Translations under genes and position numbers: made by a program | Assembly: GCF_030160235.1 (NCBI RefSeq) | Contig: NZ_BSNY01000012.1 | Coordinates: 248,001-312,000 of the forward strand | DNA from: Mesorhizobium huakuii | GTDB taxonomy: Bacteria; Pseudomonadota; Alphaproteobacteria; Rhizobiales; Rhizobiaceae | DNA length: 64,000 bases | Reading direction: 5' to 3' | Notes under the pieces: model-generated | Databases searched by the model: none | Told to the model about the DNA's origin: nothing | Seen by the model: the letters and a program-made list of their open reading frames with translations, nothing else | Part shown: one piece after another, positions 45,072 through 55,791 of the stretch | Layout of the letters: each line of letters begins with the position of its first letter | Numbering within the stretch: the first letter of the stretch is position 1

Positions 45072-46135
45072 GCCTTCTCCTGATCAAGTGGGGTTTGCTC
45101 CGGCGAGGGGGCGGTGCCGTCATCGGCCGGAGCATGTCCCGGAAGAATGACGCGGTAGCCGACCGGCAGCAGGCGCAGGCCAAAGCGCTCCTCGATCGTT
45201 CCCCACAGGCCGCGCGGCAGGAAAAGCGAGAACAGCACGGCGGTGGCGCCGAGGCTGACGAGGTACCAGACACCTGTGCCGCCGAACCAGGTCTCGATGA
45301 GGAAGAACACCAGCGCGCCGAGGATGGCGCCCTCGAACGTTCCGATGCCGCCGACCAGCACCATGAAGATCATGTAGGCGGTCCACTGGACGTTGAAGTA
45401 GGTTTTCGGCTGGAAGGTGATGGAGGTCGCCAGCCACAAAGCGCCGGCAACACCGATGCCGAAGGCGGCAAGCACGAACAGGAGCCGCTTGGTGCCGGTG
45501 ACGCGCACGCCTACGGAGGCAGCGGCATCCTCATTGTCGCGGATGGCGCGGATGGCGGCCCCCGTGCTGCCGCGCAGCAGGCCAAACAGGATCGCAAGCA
45601 GGGCGGTCATCGAGCCCAGCGCCAGCCAGTAGATCGCTACCCGCCTGGTACCGGCGTCGTAGACGTTGAGCGAGATCAGCGACGTGCCGGTTTCGCCTTG
45701 TACCAGCCGGTCGAGATTGACCAGGAGATGTGTCAGCGCCGCGATCACCCACATGCCGATGGCGAACTCGCCGTTCCTCAGCCGCAACATGAACAGGGAC
45801 AGCGGCCAGGAGACAACGCCGACAATGATCGCCGCGACGAAAAGCGAGGCGAAAGGGTTGAGGCCGGTGTCGGCCAGCCGGATGGCGAAATAGGCGCCGA
45901 GCCCGAAGAACACCTGCTGGCCGACCGAAACCAGGCCGCCGAAGCCGGCCAGAGCGTTCCACATCGCCGCCAGGATCACATAGATGAACAATGCCGTCAT
46001 GCGGTCGACCGCGCCCGCCGAGAGGAACTGCGGCGCGATGGCGAGCAGCGCGATGATGACGGCGACCGCAATCGCCGCGATCCGCGATGTCGTCGTGCCG
46101 CGCTCTATGATCGGCGAGGTCGAGGCGGCACTCAT
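45068..46135 (-). CDS. LIV-type ABC importer permease (LivM-like), aromatic locus
   Basis: A 355-residue permease of the HAAT family with eight or more helices and the cytoplasmic segment AIRAIRDNEDAAASVGVRVTGTKRLLF. It extends at the C-terminus by about 35 hydrophilic residues past the last helix. ATG at 46135; ATGA overlaps join it to both neighbours. With the other four subunits it fits the protocatechuate importer class described for Sinorhizobium (pcaMNVWX), here followed by aryl-alcohol and aldehyde dehydrogenases. Confidence 0.9.
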   Translation of the reverse strand: MSAASTSPIIERGTTTSRIAAIAVAVIIALLAIAPQFLSAGAVDRMTALFIYVILAAMWNALAGFGGLVSVGQQVFFGLGAYFAIRLADTGLNPFASLFVAAIIVGVVSWPLSLFMLRLRNGEFAIGMWVIAALTHLLVNLDRLVQGETGTSLISLNVYDAGTRRVAIYWLALGSMTALLAILFGLLRGSTGAAIRAIRDNEDAAASVGVRVTGTKRLLFVLAAFGIGVAGALWLATSITFQPKTYFNVQWTAYMIFMVLVGGIGTFEGAILGALVFFLIETWFGGTGVWYLVSLGATAVLFSLFLPRGLWGTIEERFGLRLLPVGYRVILPGHAPADDGTAPSPEQTPLDQEKA

Positions 46136-47028
46136 GACGCGCTCCGCGAAGGCAGGCGCAGCAGGCCGCGCAGGCCGAGGCCGGATGTCGACAGCCGCAC
46201 GAACAGCACGACGAGGAACACGGCATGGCCGCCGATCAGGAAGCCTTGCGGGTGCACTTGCGCGCCGAGCGTCTGCGCAAGCGCAAGCACGATGCCGCCG
46301 ACCAGCGTTCCCCACAACGAACCGGCGCCGCCGATCACAGCGGCTTCGAAAGCAAACAGCAGTTGCGGCGCGCCGGCATAGGGATCGAAGGTGGCGCGCA
46401 TGCCCAGGAACGCGCCGGCAAGGCCGACGGTGACCATGGCGATGGCGGCGGCGATGGCATTGGCGCGACGCGCATCGACGCCGACCAGGCCGGCCGTATC
46501 GGGGTCTTCCGAGGTGGCGCGGATCGAGCGGCCAAGCCGGGTGCGGGTGAGGAACAGCTGCAGTCCGCCCAGCAGGATCACGGCGGTGGCGAACATGATC
46601 ACGGCGAGCTTGCCGACATAGATGCTGCCCGGCCATTCCCAGGAATCATAGGACAGGCTGCCGATATAGGGCGCCAGCGAACGCGTGTCGGCTCCGAACT
46701 GCTCGAACAGCATGTTGTCGATGACGATGGCGAGCCCAAACGTGGTCAGGATCGGCAGCAGCGCACCGCCGCGCGCGCTCCGCTCGAGCAGGAAGCGCTG
46801 CAGCGCCCAGCCGATCGCCGCCATCAGCGGCAGCACGATGAGCAGGCCGACAAAGGGCGAGACATGGAACCGCGAGGCGAGCCACCACAGCGCAAAGGCC
46901 GCGAACACGGCAAGGCTGCCATGGGCGAGGTTGATGATGCGCATCACCGAGAACATGAAGGACAGGCCGCATGCAATCAGCGCGTAATAGCCGCCAAGCA
47001 GGATGCCCTGGATGATCTGGTTGCTCAT
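46132..47028 (-). CDS. LIV-type ABC importer permease (LivH-like), aromatic locus
   Basis: A 298-residue permease with the LivH-type N-terminus and the motif INLAHGSLAVFAAF. The cytoplasmic loop is RATSEDPDTAGLVGVDARRANAI. Overlaps both neighbouring genes by ATGA. No feature distinguishes substrate. Confidence 0.91.
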   Translation of the reverse strand: MSNQIIQGILLGGYYALIACGLSFMFSVMRIINLAHGSLAVFAAFALWWLASRFHVSPFVGLLIVLPLMAAIGWALQRFLLERSARGGALLPILTTFGLAIVIDNMLFEQFGADTRSLAPYIGSLSYDSWEWPGSIYVGKLAVIMFATAVILLGGLQLFLTRTRLGRSIRATSEDPDTAGLVGVDARRANAIAAAIAMVTVGLAGAFLGMRATFDPYAGAPQLLFAFEAAVIGGAGSLWGTLVGGIVLALAQTLGAQVHPQGFLIGGHAVFLVVLFVRLSTSGLGLRGLLRLPSRSAS

Positions 47029-47753
47029 GCCGGAACGCTCCCGGGGCTTTTCCGGTGCAGGCCGAAATAGGCTTTCGTTACATCGTCGCGCGAAACCGCG
47101 TTGCTAGGCCCTTCAAGCGCCACGCGCCCTTCGAGCATGCAGATCACCCGGTCGGACACCGACAGCGCGCGGTTGAGGTCCTGCTCGACCAGAACGATGG
47201 TCGTGCCGGAAGCGATCAGTCCCTGAAGCGCCGCATAGACGCGGTCGACGATCAGCGGCGAAAGGCCAAGCGAAACCTCGTCGAGCAAAAGCACGTCCGG
47301 ATTGCTCATCAGCGCGCGGCCGATCGCTGTCGCCTGTTGCTCGCCGCCTGAGAGGTGGCCCGTCTTGGCATGGCGGCGCGGCTTAAGGTTGGGAAACATT
47401 TCGAGCACCTTGGAGACGCTCCAATCGCCCGCCCGGCCGGCCGTCTTGCCGAGCAGAAGGTTTTCTTCGACCGTCATCTGCACGAACAGCTTTCGCCCTT
47501 CCGGCACCAGCGCGATGCCCATGCCGACGCGTTTATGCGATGGCACGCTGGTGAGATCGGCGCCGTTCAGGAGCACCCGTCCGGCCGCCGGCTGATGCGC
47601 GCCGGCGATCGCCCTGAGCAGCGTCGTCTTGCCGGCGCCGTTGGCGCCGACCAGCGCTAACGTCTCGCCGCGCTGGACCGTGAAGCTCACACCACGCACC
47701 GCCTGCAAGAGGCCGTGGCGGACAACCAGGTTCTCGACCGACAGCAGGCTCAT
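47025..47753 (-). CDS. LIV-type ABC importer ATPase (LivF-like), aromatic locus
   Basis: A 242-residue ATPase: Walker A GANGAGKTT (36-44), LSGGEQQ signature (134-140), Walker B VLLLDEV (154-160). The proline usually closing Walker B is Val, as in other members of this branch. Stop/start overlap with LivG-like and LivH-like genes. Confidence 0.92.
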   Translation of the reverse strand: MSLLSVENLVVRHGLLQAVRGVSFTVQRGETLALVGANGAGKTTLLRAIAGAHQPAAGRVLLNGADLTSVPSHKRVGMGIALVPEGRKLFVQMTVEENLLLGKTAGRAGDWSVSKVLEMFPNLKPRRHAKTGHLSGGEQQATAIGRALMSNPDVLLLDEVSLGLSPLIVDRVYAALQGLIASGTTIVLVEQDLNRALSVSDRVICMLEGRVALEGPSNAVSRDDVTKAYFGLHRKSPGSVPA

Positions 47754-48490
47754 TTCGGGCCTCCGCCGAGATAGGCGCGCACGACCTCCGGATCGGCCAT
47801 GACAGCTTGCGGCTCACCGTCGGCGATGATTTTTCCCGCATCCATGCAGATCAGCCGTTCGGCCACCTGCAACAGGATATGGACGATGTGCTCGATCCAG
47901 ACGATGCCGATCTTGCGCCGCCGCAATTCCTTGATCGTTCCGACAAGTTCACCGGCTTCACCGTCGGTCAGGCCGCCGCCGATTTCGTCGAGCAGCAGCA
48001 GCGTCGGCCTTGCCGCCAGAGCGCGCGCCAGTTCCAGTCGCTTGCGGTCGAGCAGGCCGAGCGTCTCGGCGCGGCGGTTGGCAACACCCAGCATGCCGCA
48101 CAGTTTCAGCGAGCCGAGCGCTTCCTCATAGGCCTCGTCACGGCCGAGGCCGGCGCCATGCGAGGCCGCGACGAAGACATTTTCGAAAGTGGTCATGCCG
48201 CTGAACGGTTTGGGCACCTGGTGGGTGCGCACCAGGCCAAGCCGGCAGCGCTGCGTCGCCGGCAGGGACGTCACGTCACCGCCCTTGAAGCTGACCGTGC
48301 CCGCAGTTGGCGGAAAGGCGCCGGAAAGCACGCTGAGCAGCGTCGTCTTGCCGGCGCCGTTCGGACCGACAATGCCGACTGCCTCGTCGGCCGCCATGGC
48401 AAAGTCGACCGCATCCAGCACCACAAGCGCGCCGAAGCGCTTGTGGATGCCGGCAGCGGTGAGAACAGCCTGTTGTTGCGGATGGGGCAC
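47750..48490 (-). CDS. LIV-type ABC importer ATPase (LivG-like), non-canonical signature
   Basis: A 246-residue ATPase with Walker A GPNGAGKTT (42-50). The usual LSGGQ is replaced by LGLLDRKRLELARALA (144-159), and Walker B ends LLDEIGGG. Such altered signatures are known in LivG-like subunits, which pair with a canonical partner (LivF-like here). It begins at a GTG (48490), 24 bases after the binding-protein stop. Confidence 0.9.
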   Translation of the reverse strand: MPHPQQQAVLTAAGIHKRFGALVVLDAVDFAMAADEAVGIVGPNGAGKTTLLSVLSGAFPPTAGTVSFKGGDVTSLPATQRCRLGLVRTHQVPKPFSGMTTFENVFVAASHGAGLGRDEAYEEALGSLKLCGMLGVANRRAETLGLLDRKRLELARALAARPTLLLLDEIGGGLTDGEAGELVGTIKELRRRKIGIVWIEHIVHILLQVAERLICMDAGKIIADGEPQAVMADPEVVRAYLGGGPK

Positions 48491-48514
48491 CAGGCGATCC
48501 TCGTCAGCGGTCCA

Positions 48515-49831
48515 TCAGCCGTTGTAAGGCTGGAGCTTGGCTTCGACAGGCACCTTCGGATCGGTGGCGTTCTCGGTCACGACATAGTCGAGCGGAAATT
48601 TGCTGCCTTCCTTGGCGGCCACCCATTGCGTGCCGATGATCGGGCCAGGCGAAACATTTGCGACAGGGCCGCTGGTAAAATCGACCTTGCCGATCATGGT
48701 CTCGGTCTTCAGCGTGCTCAGCGCCTTCGCCACCGCCGACTTGTCCTTGGCGTCGGTGCTGGCCTTCAGCGCTTCGAAGCCGGCGTCGAGCAGCGACATC
48801 GAGGCACCGAGCTGCTGCGTCCACTGCTTGCCGCTCGCCGCCTCATAACCGTCGGCGAGCTCGGTGCCCGAAACGCCGGTCAGCGGCGACTTGTAGGGGA
48901 AGGCCTTGTGCCAGTAGGCGGCGCTCGAAATCTTCATGCCGAGGTCGCCGAGCGCCTCGATGTCGGACGGGAAAAGGCCGGTCTTGGCGACCTGGGCGAT
49001 CTTGATCTGCTTGATCAGCCCCTGCTGTGCCGCCTGGCGCCAGAAGGCGGCAAAGTCAGGCGGGATCGGGAAGGAATTGAAGATCTCGACGCCTTCCTGC
49101 TTGAACAGCGCGATCTGCGAGGAATAGTCGGTGGTGCCGGTCTCGTAGGCGCCGGGATCGACGATGGTGAAGCCTTGCTTGGCCAGGAGCGGTGCCAGAT
49201 TGGCGCGGATGGCGTTGCCGTCGGCGTCGTTAGGATACATGACGCCGACCTTCTTGTTGGTCTCGATCAGGTTCCACTGCGAGATGTAGGTCTTGAAGAA
49301 CTCGCCGACGCCGAAGCCGAAGTGATAGGTCCATTTGAACGGCGAGGGCGCACCCGGCTTTGCGCCGCGGCCGAAATACCAGGCCTCCCACGGCATGACG
49401 GTCGACAGGCAGGGCACCCCCGCGGCCTCGCAGGCATCGGCCACCGGGTTGATCACCTCGGGCGTCGACACCGCCAGCATCAGGTCGATGGCCTGGTTGT
49501 TGATCAGGTCCTTGGCGAGCTGGCCGGCGCGGGAGGGATCGGACTGCGTGTCCTGGTCGAGGATTTCGACGCTGTACTTCTTGCCGCCGATCTCAAGGCC
49601 GCCGGCGAGCGCCTTGCGGGCAAGGTCGAGCACATAGCCGTCGGTCTGGCCAAAACCGGCCAGCGGTCCGGTGCGCGGGCTGACGAAGCCGACCTTGAGC
49701 GTGCCGGCCGCCTGGGCGAAGGCCTTGCTGCCGCCGAGCGCGAGCGCGGCGCCGCCGGCGATCGAGGTGGCGATGAACTGGCGTCGCGACACGCCACGAA
49801 TACTGGATTTGCTGCCGATAGAATGGGTCAT
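48515..49831 (-). CDS. LIV-type periplasmic binding protein with Tat signal
   Basis: A 438-residue HAAT-type binding protein. A twin-arginine signal (SRRQFIA, 15-21) is followed by a hydrophobic stretch and cleavage near AFA-QA (39/40). Mature motifs are GFVSPRTGPLAGFGQ and, further on, AGVPCLSTVMPWEAWYFG. The start at 49831 follows GGGAGGAA; MPMEEP upstream is rejected. The gene is preceded by a PcaQ box, making this the probable protocatechuate/4-hydroxybenzoate-type binding protein, by comparison with pcaM of Sinorhizobium. Tat export suggests folding, or a cofactor, before export. Confidence 0.85.
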   Translation of the reverse strand: MTHSIGSKSSIRGVSRRQFIATSIAGGAALALGGSKAFAQAAGTLKVGFVSPRTGPLAGFGQTDGYVLDLARKALAGGLEIGGKKYSVEILDQDTQSDPSRAGQLAKDLINNQAIDLMLAVSTPEVINPVADACEAAGVPCLSTVMPWEAWYFGRGAKPGAPSPFKWTYHFGFGVGEFFKTYISQWNLIETNKKVGVMYPNDADGNAIRANLAPLLAKQGFTIVDPGAYETGTTDYSSQIALFKQEGVEIFNSFPIPPDFAAFWRQAAQQGLIKQIKIAQVAKTGLFPSDIEALGDLGMKISSAAYWHKAFPYKSPLTGVSGTELADGYEAASGKQWTQQLGASMSLLDAGFEALKASTDAKDKSAVAKALSTLKTETMIGKVDFTSGPVANVSPGPIIGTQWVAAKEGSKFPLDYVVTENATDPKVPVEAKLQPYNG

Positions 49832-49877
49832 GCGTTCCTCCCTCTGTGGCTCCTCCATCGGCACAGTGCACCAGCGT

Positions 49878-49928
49878 TTTGGTTCGGTAAAATGATATTT
49901 TGCGGTGTTTCATTAACCTCTGGGTTAG
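49878..49928 (-). repeat. Promoter cassette copy A (upstream of the importer operon)
   Basis: Read on the minus strand from 49928 to 49878, this 51-base element matches 50899-50949 at 43 positions, including 27 identical bases at its promoter-proximal end. It begins with the PcaQ box and ends 46 bases before the binding-protein ATG. The two copies lie in inverted orientation on each side of pcaQ. Confidence 0.85.
49913..49928 (-). promoter_or_regulatory. PcaQ box upstream of the importer operon
   Basis: On the minus strand: CTAACC, four bases, GGTTAA. It differs at one base from ATAACC-N4-GGTTAA, the PcaQ site I recall from Sinorhizobium meliloti. It is 82 bases ahead of the binding-protein start and 22-45 bases past the pcaQ stop. 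Strong support for PcaQ control of the importer-dehydrogenase operon. Confidence 0.8.
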
Positions 49929-49973
49929 GAGATTTCCGACGAAGACGGAGGCAGGCCCGAACGGTCCGACGCC

Positions 49974-50891
49974 TCAGCTGCCCGGCCTTGCCGCCTCGCG
50001 AATGGTCTGCAGCAGAATGGTGAATGCCGGTGATGGCGCCGTGTCGGTGCGCATCGTCAGGCCGACGGGTCCCTTGGTTTCCTCGGTGTCGACCGGCAGG
50101 GCGACGAAGGCGCCGCTGGCGATCTCGTTGGCGACCACGCCGGCCGAAATGATCCACACCGCATTGCTTTGCCGCATGAAGGAGCGGCCAAACGAATCCG
50201 AGACGGTTTCGATCTCGGTCGCCGGCGCGGTCATGCCATTGGTGATGAACAGGCGATCGACAAAAGGGCGGATGACGGATTCCCGGGTCGGCATCAGCAC
50301 CGGATATTCATCGAGCCTGGCGAAGATGTCCGCCCCTGGCTCCAGCAGCGGATGCCCCGCCCGCACCACGAACAGCACCTGTTCGGAATAGAGATGCTCG
50401 AAGAAGAAGCCGGTCATGTTTTCGGGCGCCGCCAGCCGACCGACGACGAGATCGAGCGCGCCGGTGCGCAATTGTTCGAGCAGCACGGCGTTCTCGCCGG
50501 TGACGATCTTGATCGCCGCGCCGGTATTTTCCCCGAGGAACAGGCTCATGGCCTTGGGCATGACCTTCGCCGACACGGTCGGCAGCGCGCCGATGCGGAT
50601 CGGATGGCGGTTGACGGCGCCATCCTGGCGAACGGAATCGACGCCGCGCTTCAACGCCGTGATCGCGGAGCCGGCATGGCCAAGGAAGATCTCGCCAAGC
50701 CTCGTAACCCGGATGCCGCGGCCGTCACGCTCGACGACAGCGACGCCGAGCGCCTCTTCCAGCTCACGCAACGTCTTGGTCACCGCCGGCGCGCTGACAT
50801 GCAGGAAATCGGCGGCGCGGGCCACGCTGCCTTGCCGGGCGACTTCCAGGAATGCCTGCAGGTGACGGAAGCGGATGCGGCTCTCGGCCAT
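49974..50891 (-). CDS. pcaQ: LysR-type activator of protocatechuate genes (PcaQ)
   Basis: A 305-residue LysR regulator. The DNA-binding helix-turn-helix (residues about 8-65, RHLQAFLEVARQGSVARAADFLHVS) has FLxVSAPAVTKTL typical of PcaQ. The effector domain follows. PcaQ responds to a beta-ketoadipate-pathway intermediate and activates pcaDCHGB and, in rhizobia, an importer. The gene lies between the pcaD operon, divergent from it, and the importer operon. Its ATG is 8 bases from the pcaD-side PcaQ box, which suggests autoregulation. Flanking cassette copies are described separately. Confidence 0.92.
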   Translation of the reverse strand: MAESRIRFRHLQAFLEVARQGSVARAADFLHVSAPAVTKTLRELEEALGVAVVERDGRGIRVTRLGEIFLGHAGSAITALKRGVDSVRQDGAVNRHPIRIGALPTVSAKVMPKAMSLFLGENTGAAIKIVTGENAVLLEQLRTGALDLVVGRLAAPENMTGFFFEHLYSEQVLFVVRAGHPLLEPGADIFARLDEYPVLMPTRESVIRPFVDRLFITNGMTAPATEIETVSDSFGRSFMRQSNAVWIISAGVVANEIASGAFVALPVDTEETKGPVGLTMRTDTAPSPAFTILLQTIREAARPGS

Positions 50892-50898
50892 GAATTGG

Positions 50899-50914
50899 AT
50901 AACCCCTGAGTTAA
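50899..50914 (+). promoter_or_regulatory. PcaQ box upstream of pcaD
   Basis: ATAACC, four bases (CCTG), AGTTAA: 11 of 12 defined positions of ATAACC-N4-GGTTAA. It sits 71 bases before the pcaD start and 8 bases before the pcaQ start, so PcaQ bound here could activate pcaD and repress its own gene. Confidence 0.8.
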
Positions 50915-50949
50915 TGAAATGGCGCAAAATATCATTTTACCGAACCAAA
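50899..50949 (+). repeat. Promoter cassette copy B (upstream of pcaD)
   Basis: A 51-base element; 43 positions match copy A (49878-49928, inverted), and the last 27 bases are identical. It starts with the PcaQ box and includes AAAATATCATTTT, whose 5-base arms are an internal palindrome. It ends 35 bases before the pcaD start. Confidence 0.85.
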
Positions 50950-50984
50950 TCCCTTGTGCAATGTGGAGTTGGAGGATCGAAATC

Positions 50985-51794
50985 GTGTCATTCGTCACCA
51001 TCGGCGGCATCACGCTGCATCATCGCCACCTCAAGGCGACCGGCAATGCGCGCACGATCATATTCATCAATTCGCTGGGCACCGACTTCCGCATCTGGGA
51101 CGACATCGTCTCGGCCCTCGATGGCGAAATGTCCTTGCTGGTCTATGACAAGCGCGGCCACGGGCTGTCCGACATCGGCGACATCAGCTCGATCGACGAT
51201 CATGTCGACGATCTCTCGGGGCTCATCGATCATTTCGGCTTGAAGAAGGTCGTGTTGTGCGGCCTGTCGGTCGGCGGCATGATCGCGCAAGGGCTCTACG
51301 CCAGGCGCCCCGGGATCGTCGAGGCCATGATCCTATGCGACACGGCCCACAAGATCGGCACGAATGAGAGCTGGAACACCCGCATCGCGGTCGTCGAACG
51401 CAAGGGCATCCAGGCCATTGCCGATGGCGTGCTCAAAGTGTGGTTCACTCCCAGCTTCCACACCGCGCGGGTGGCCGAGCTGGACGGCTATTGGAACATG
51501 ATGACCAGGCAGGCTGTCGCCGGTTACGTTGGGACTTGCACTGCTATCCGCAACGCCGATTTTACCGACGCGGCTCGCCGCATCGCGGTGCCGACGCTCT
51601 GCATCGTCGGTGACCAGGACGGCTCGACGCCTCCCGCTCTCGTGCGCTCGCTGGCCGCTCTGATCCCCGGTTCGCGTTTCGAGATCATCCGCGACGCCGG
51701 ACATATTCCCTGCGTCGAACAGCCTGAAGCGCTCATCGCGCTGATCCGCGATTTTGTCGCATCGCTTGCCCCTGGAGCAGAAAACCATGGATGA
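50985..51794 (+). CDS. pcaD: 3-oxoadipate enol-lactonase
   Basis: A 269-residue alpha/beta hydrolase that opens 3-oxoadipate enol-lactone to beta-ketoadipate. The triad is S95 (GLSVGG), D212 (GDQDGSTP) and H240 (DAGHIPC). The GTG start at 50985 follows GGAGG at 50971-50975 with nine-base spacing; an in-frame ATG at 50961 would overlap the ribosome site. The stop overlaps pcaC by 8 bases. The pcaDCHGB order is that of rhizobia. Confidence 0.92.
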   Translation: MSFVTIGGITLHHRHLKATGNARTIIFINSLGTDFRIWDDIVSALDGEMSLLVYDKRGHGLSDIGDISSIDDHVDDLSGLIDHFGLKKVVLCGLSVGGMIAQGLYARRPGIVEAMILCDTAHKIGTNESWNTRIAVVERKGIQAIADGVLKVWFTPSFHTARVAELDGYWNMMTRQAVAGYVGTCTAIRNADFTDAARRIAVPTLCIVGDQDGSTPPALVRSLAALIPGSRFEIIRDAGHIPCVEQPEALIALIRDFVASLAPGAENHG

Positions 51795-52194
51795 AGTCCC
51801 CGGCAACGCAGCCAGATATCGCACTGGCCTCGCGGTGCGGCGCGCGGTGCTCGGCGATCGGCATGTCGATCGGGCCGAGGTCGCCGCCACCGATTTCGAT
51901 CAACCCTTCCAGGAACTGATCACCGAGGCCGCCTGGGGGACAGTGTGGGCCCGGCCGGGCCTGAGCAAGCGCGAGCGTTCGATCGTCACGCTGGCGCTGC
52001 TGGCGGCACTTGGCCATGATGAGGAGGTCGCCCTGCATGTGCGCGCCACCGCAAACACCGGTGCGACACGCGACGATATCTGCGAGGCGTTCCTGCATGT
52101 CGCCATCTATGCGGGTGTGCCGGCCGCCAACCGTGCCTTCAGAATAGCCAAGGACGTGTTTTCGGAAATGGACGGAGCCGACCATGCCCTCTGA
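51787..52194 (+). CDS. pcaC: 4-carboxymuconolactone decarboxylase
   Basis: A 135-residue protein of the CMD/AhpD-like fold, a normal size for PcaC. It decarboxylates 4-carboxymuconolactone to the enol-lactone. Typical segments are [20 protein letters not shown] near the start and [43 protein letters not shown] near the end, with the His and Glu of the active-site helix. Overlaps pcaD upstream and pcaH downstream by 8-11 bases. Confidence 0.92.
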   Translation: MDEVPGNAARYRTGLAVRRAVLGDRHVDRAEVAATDFDQPFQELITEAAWGTVWARPGLSKRERSIVTLALLAALGHDEEVALHVRATANTGATRDDICEAFLHVAIYAGVPAANRAFRIAKDVFSEMDGADHAL

Positions 52195-52939
52195 GTCTGG
52201 CTCGAACCGTAGACCCGAGACCGGCGCCTTCTTCCAGCGCGACCGGACATGGCATCCGCCGGCGCTGACGCCGGGCTACAAGAGTTCGGTGCTGCGCTCG
52301 CCGCAAAAGGCGCTTTTGTCCTTCGACAACACGCTTTCGGAAATAGCCGGACCGGTCTTCGGCCACGCCATGCTAGGCGAACTCGACGCCGACCTGATCC
52401 ACAATTTCGCCAGGCCGGGCGAGAGCGCCATCGGTGAGCGCATCATCGTCCATGGGCGGGTGCTCGACGAGCGCGGCGTTGGCGTTCCCGGCGTGCTCAT
52501 CGAATTCTGGCAGGCCAATGCCGGCGGCCGCTACCGCCACAAGAAGGACGGCTATCTGGCGCCGCTCGACCCGAATTTCGGCGGCTGCGGCCGCACCATT
52601 ACTGGGGAGGATGGTGGCTATGCCTTCCGCACCGTCAAGCCCGGGCCTTACCCGTGGCCCAACGGTCCCAATGACTGGCGCCCGGCGCACATCCATTTCT
52701 CGGTGTTCGGCCATGGCTTCGCGCAGCGGCTGATCACGCAAATGTATTTCCAGGGCGACCCTCTGATCTGGAAGTGCCCGATCGTGCGCGGCATCGCCGA
52801 CAAGGCGGCCATCGAGGCGCTGACGGCCGTCCTCGACACGCAGGCGACCATTCCAATGGATGCGCTCGCCTACAAGTTCGACATCGTGCTGCGCGGCCGC
52901 CGCTCGTCGCTGTTCGAAAACCGGCTGGAGGGTAATTGA
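52184..52939 (+). CDS. pcaH: Protocatechuate 3,4-dioxygenase beta subunit
   Basis: A 251-residue ring-opening dioxygenase subunit that carries the Fe(III). The four ligands are Y117 (GGRYRH), Y156 (PGPYPW), H169 and H171 (PAHIHF), each nine above the Pseudomonas numbering, and the catalytic Arg166 is in place. RPSxx-type N-terminal arms and the C-terminal LRGRR are normal. Overlaps pcaC; its stop overlaps the pcaG start (TGATG). The iron centre is fully intact. Confidence 0.95.
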   Translation: MPSESGSNRRPETGAFFQRDRTWHPPALTPGYKSSVLRSPQKALLSFDNTLSEIAGPVFGHAMLGELDADLIHNFARPGESAIGERIIVHGRVLDERGVGVPGVLIEFWQANAGGRYRHKKDGYLAPLDPNFGGCGRTITGEDGGYAFRTVKPGPYPWPNGPNDWRPAHIHFSVFGHGFAQRLITQMYFQGDPLIWKCPIVRGIADKAAIEALTAVLDTQATIPMDALAYKFDIVLRGRRSSLFENRLEGN

Positions 52940-53553
52940 TGGCCCAGTCGCTCGACAGGCTGAAGGAGAGCCCCTCGCAGACAGCCGGACCTTACGTCCA
53001 TATCGGGCTGACGCCGAATTTTTGCGGCATCGATGGCGTCTATGCGAGTGATCTCGGCTCGACCATGGTCAACGACAGGACCAAGGGCGAGCGCATCGGT
53101 CTCAAGATCCGGGTGCTCGACGGCACCGGCACGCCGCTCAAGGACGCGTTGATCGAGATCTGGCAGGCGGACGCCGACGGGCTCTATAATTCGCCGGCCG
53201 AGATGCGCGGCGCCGCCGATCCGAACTTCTTCGGCTGGGGCCGCTGCCCGACCGACATGGAAACCGGCGTCTGTGCCTTTGAGACGATCAAGCCCGGCCG
53301 CGTGCCGTTCCGGGATGGAAGCCTTATGGCGCCGCATATCACGCTGTGGATCGTCGCGCGCGGCATCAATCTCGGCCTGCACACACGCCTCTATTTTTCC
53401 GATGAGGAAAAGGCCAATGCTATGGATCCGATCCTGGCGCGCATCGAGCACCGCGTCCGCGTGCCGACCCTGATCGCCGAGCGCCAGGGCGACACCTACG
53501 TCTTCGATATCCATCTCCAGGGGGAGAAGGAAACGGTCTTCTTCGACAGCTAG
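52939..53553 (+). CDS. pcaG: Protocatechuate 3,4-dioxygenase alpha subunit
   Basis: A 204-residue subunit that packs with PcaH to make the active site. It shares the intradiol fold: QTAGPYVHIGL near the start, DALIEIWQADADG and the MAPHITLWIVARG loop in place of the metal-binding His segment. Iron ligands are not kept here, as expected for alpha subunits. The ATG overlaps the pcaH stop. Confidence 0.94.
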   Translation: MAQSLDRLKESPSQTAGPYVHIGLTPNFCGIDGVYASDLGSTMVNDRTKGERIGLKIRVLDGTGTPLKDALIEIWQADADGLYNSPAEMRGAADPNFFGWGRCPTDMETGVCAFETIKPGRVPFRDGSLMAPHITLWIVARGINLGLHTRLYFSDEEKANAMDPILARIEHRVRVPTLIAERQGDTYVFDIHLQGEKETVFFDS

Positions 53554-53561
53554 GAGATCTC

Positions 53562-55786
<2,225 letters not shown>

Positions 55787-55791
55787 AGCAG

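Noticed and set aside
47807-50023. A 738-codon rightward frame antisense to the aromatic importer genes
   Set aside because: It is a GC-rich shadow of the LIV ATPase and binding-protein genes, with no motif and no ribosome site; the minus-strand genes have full family signatures.
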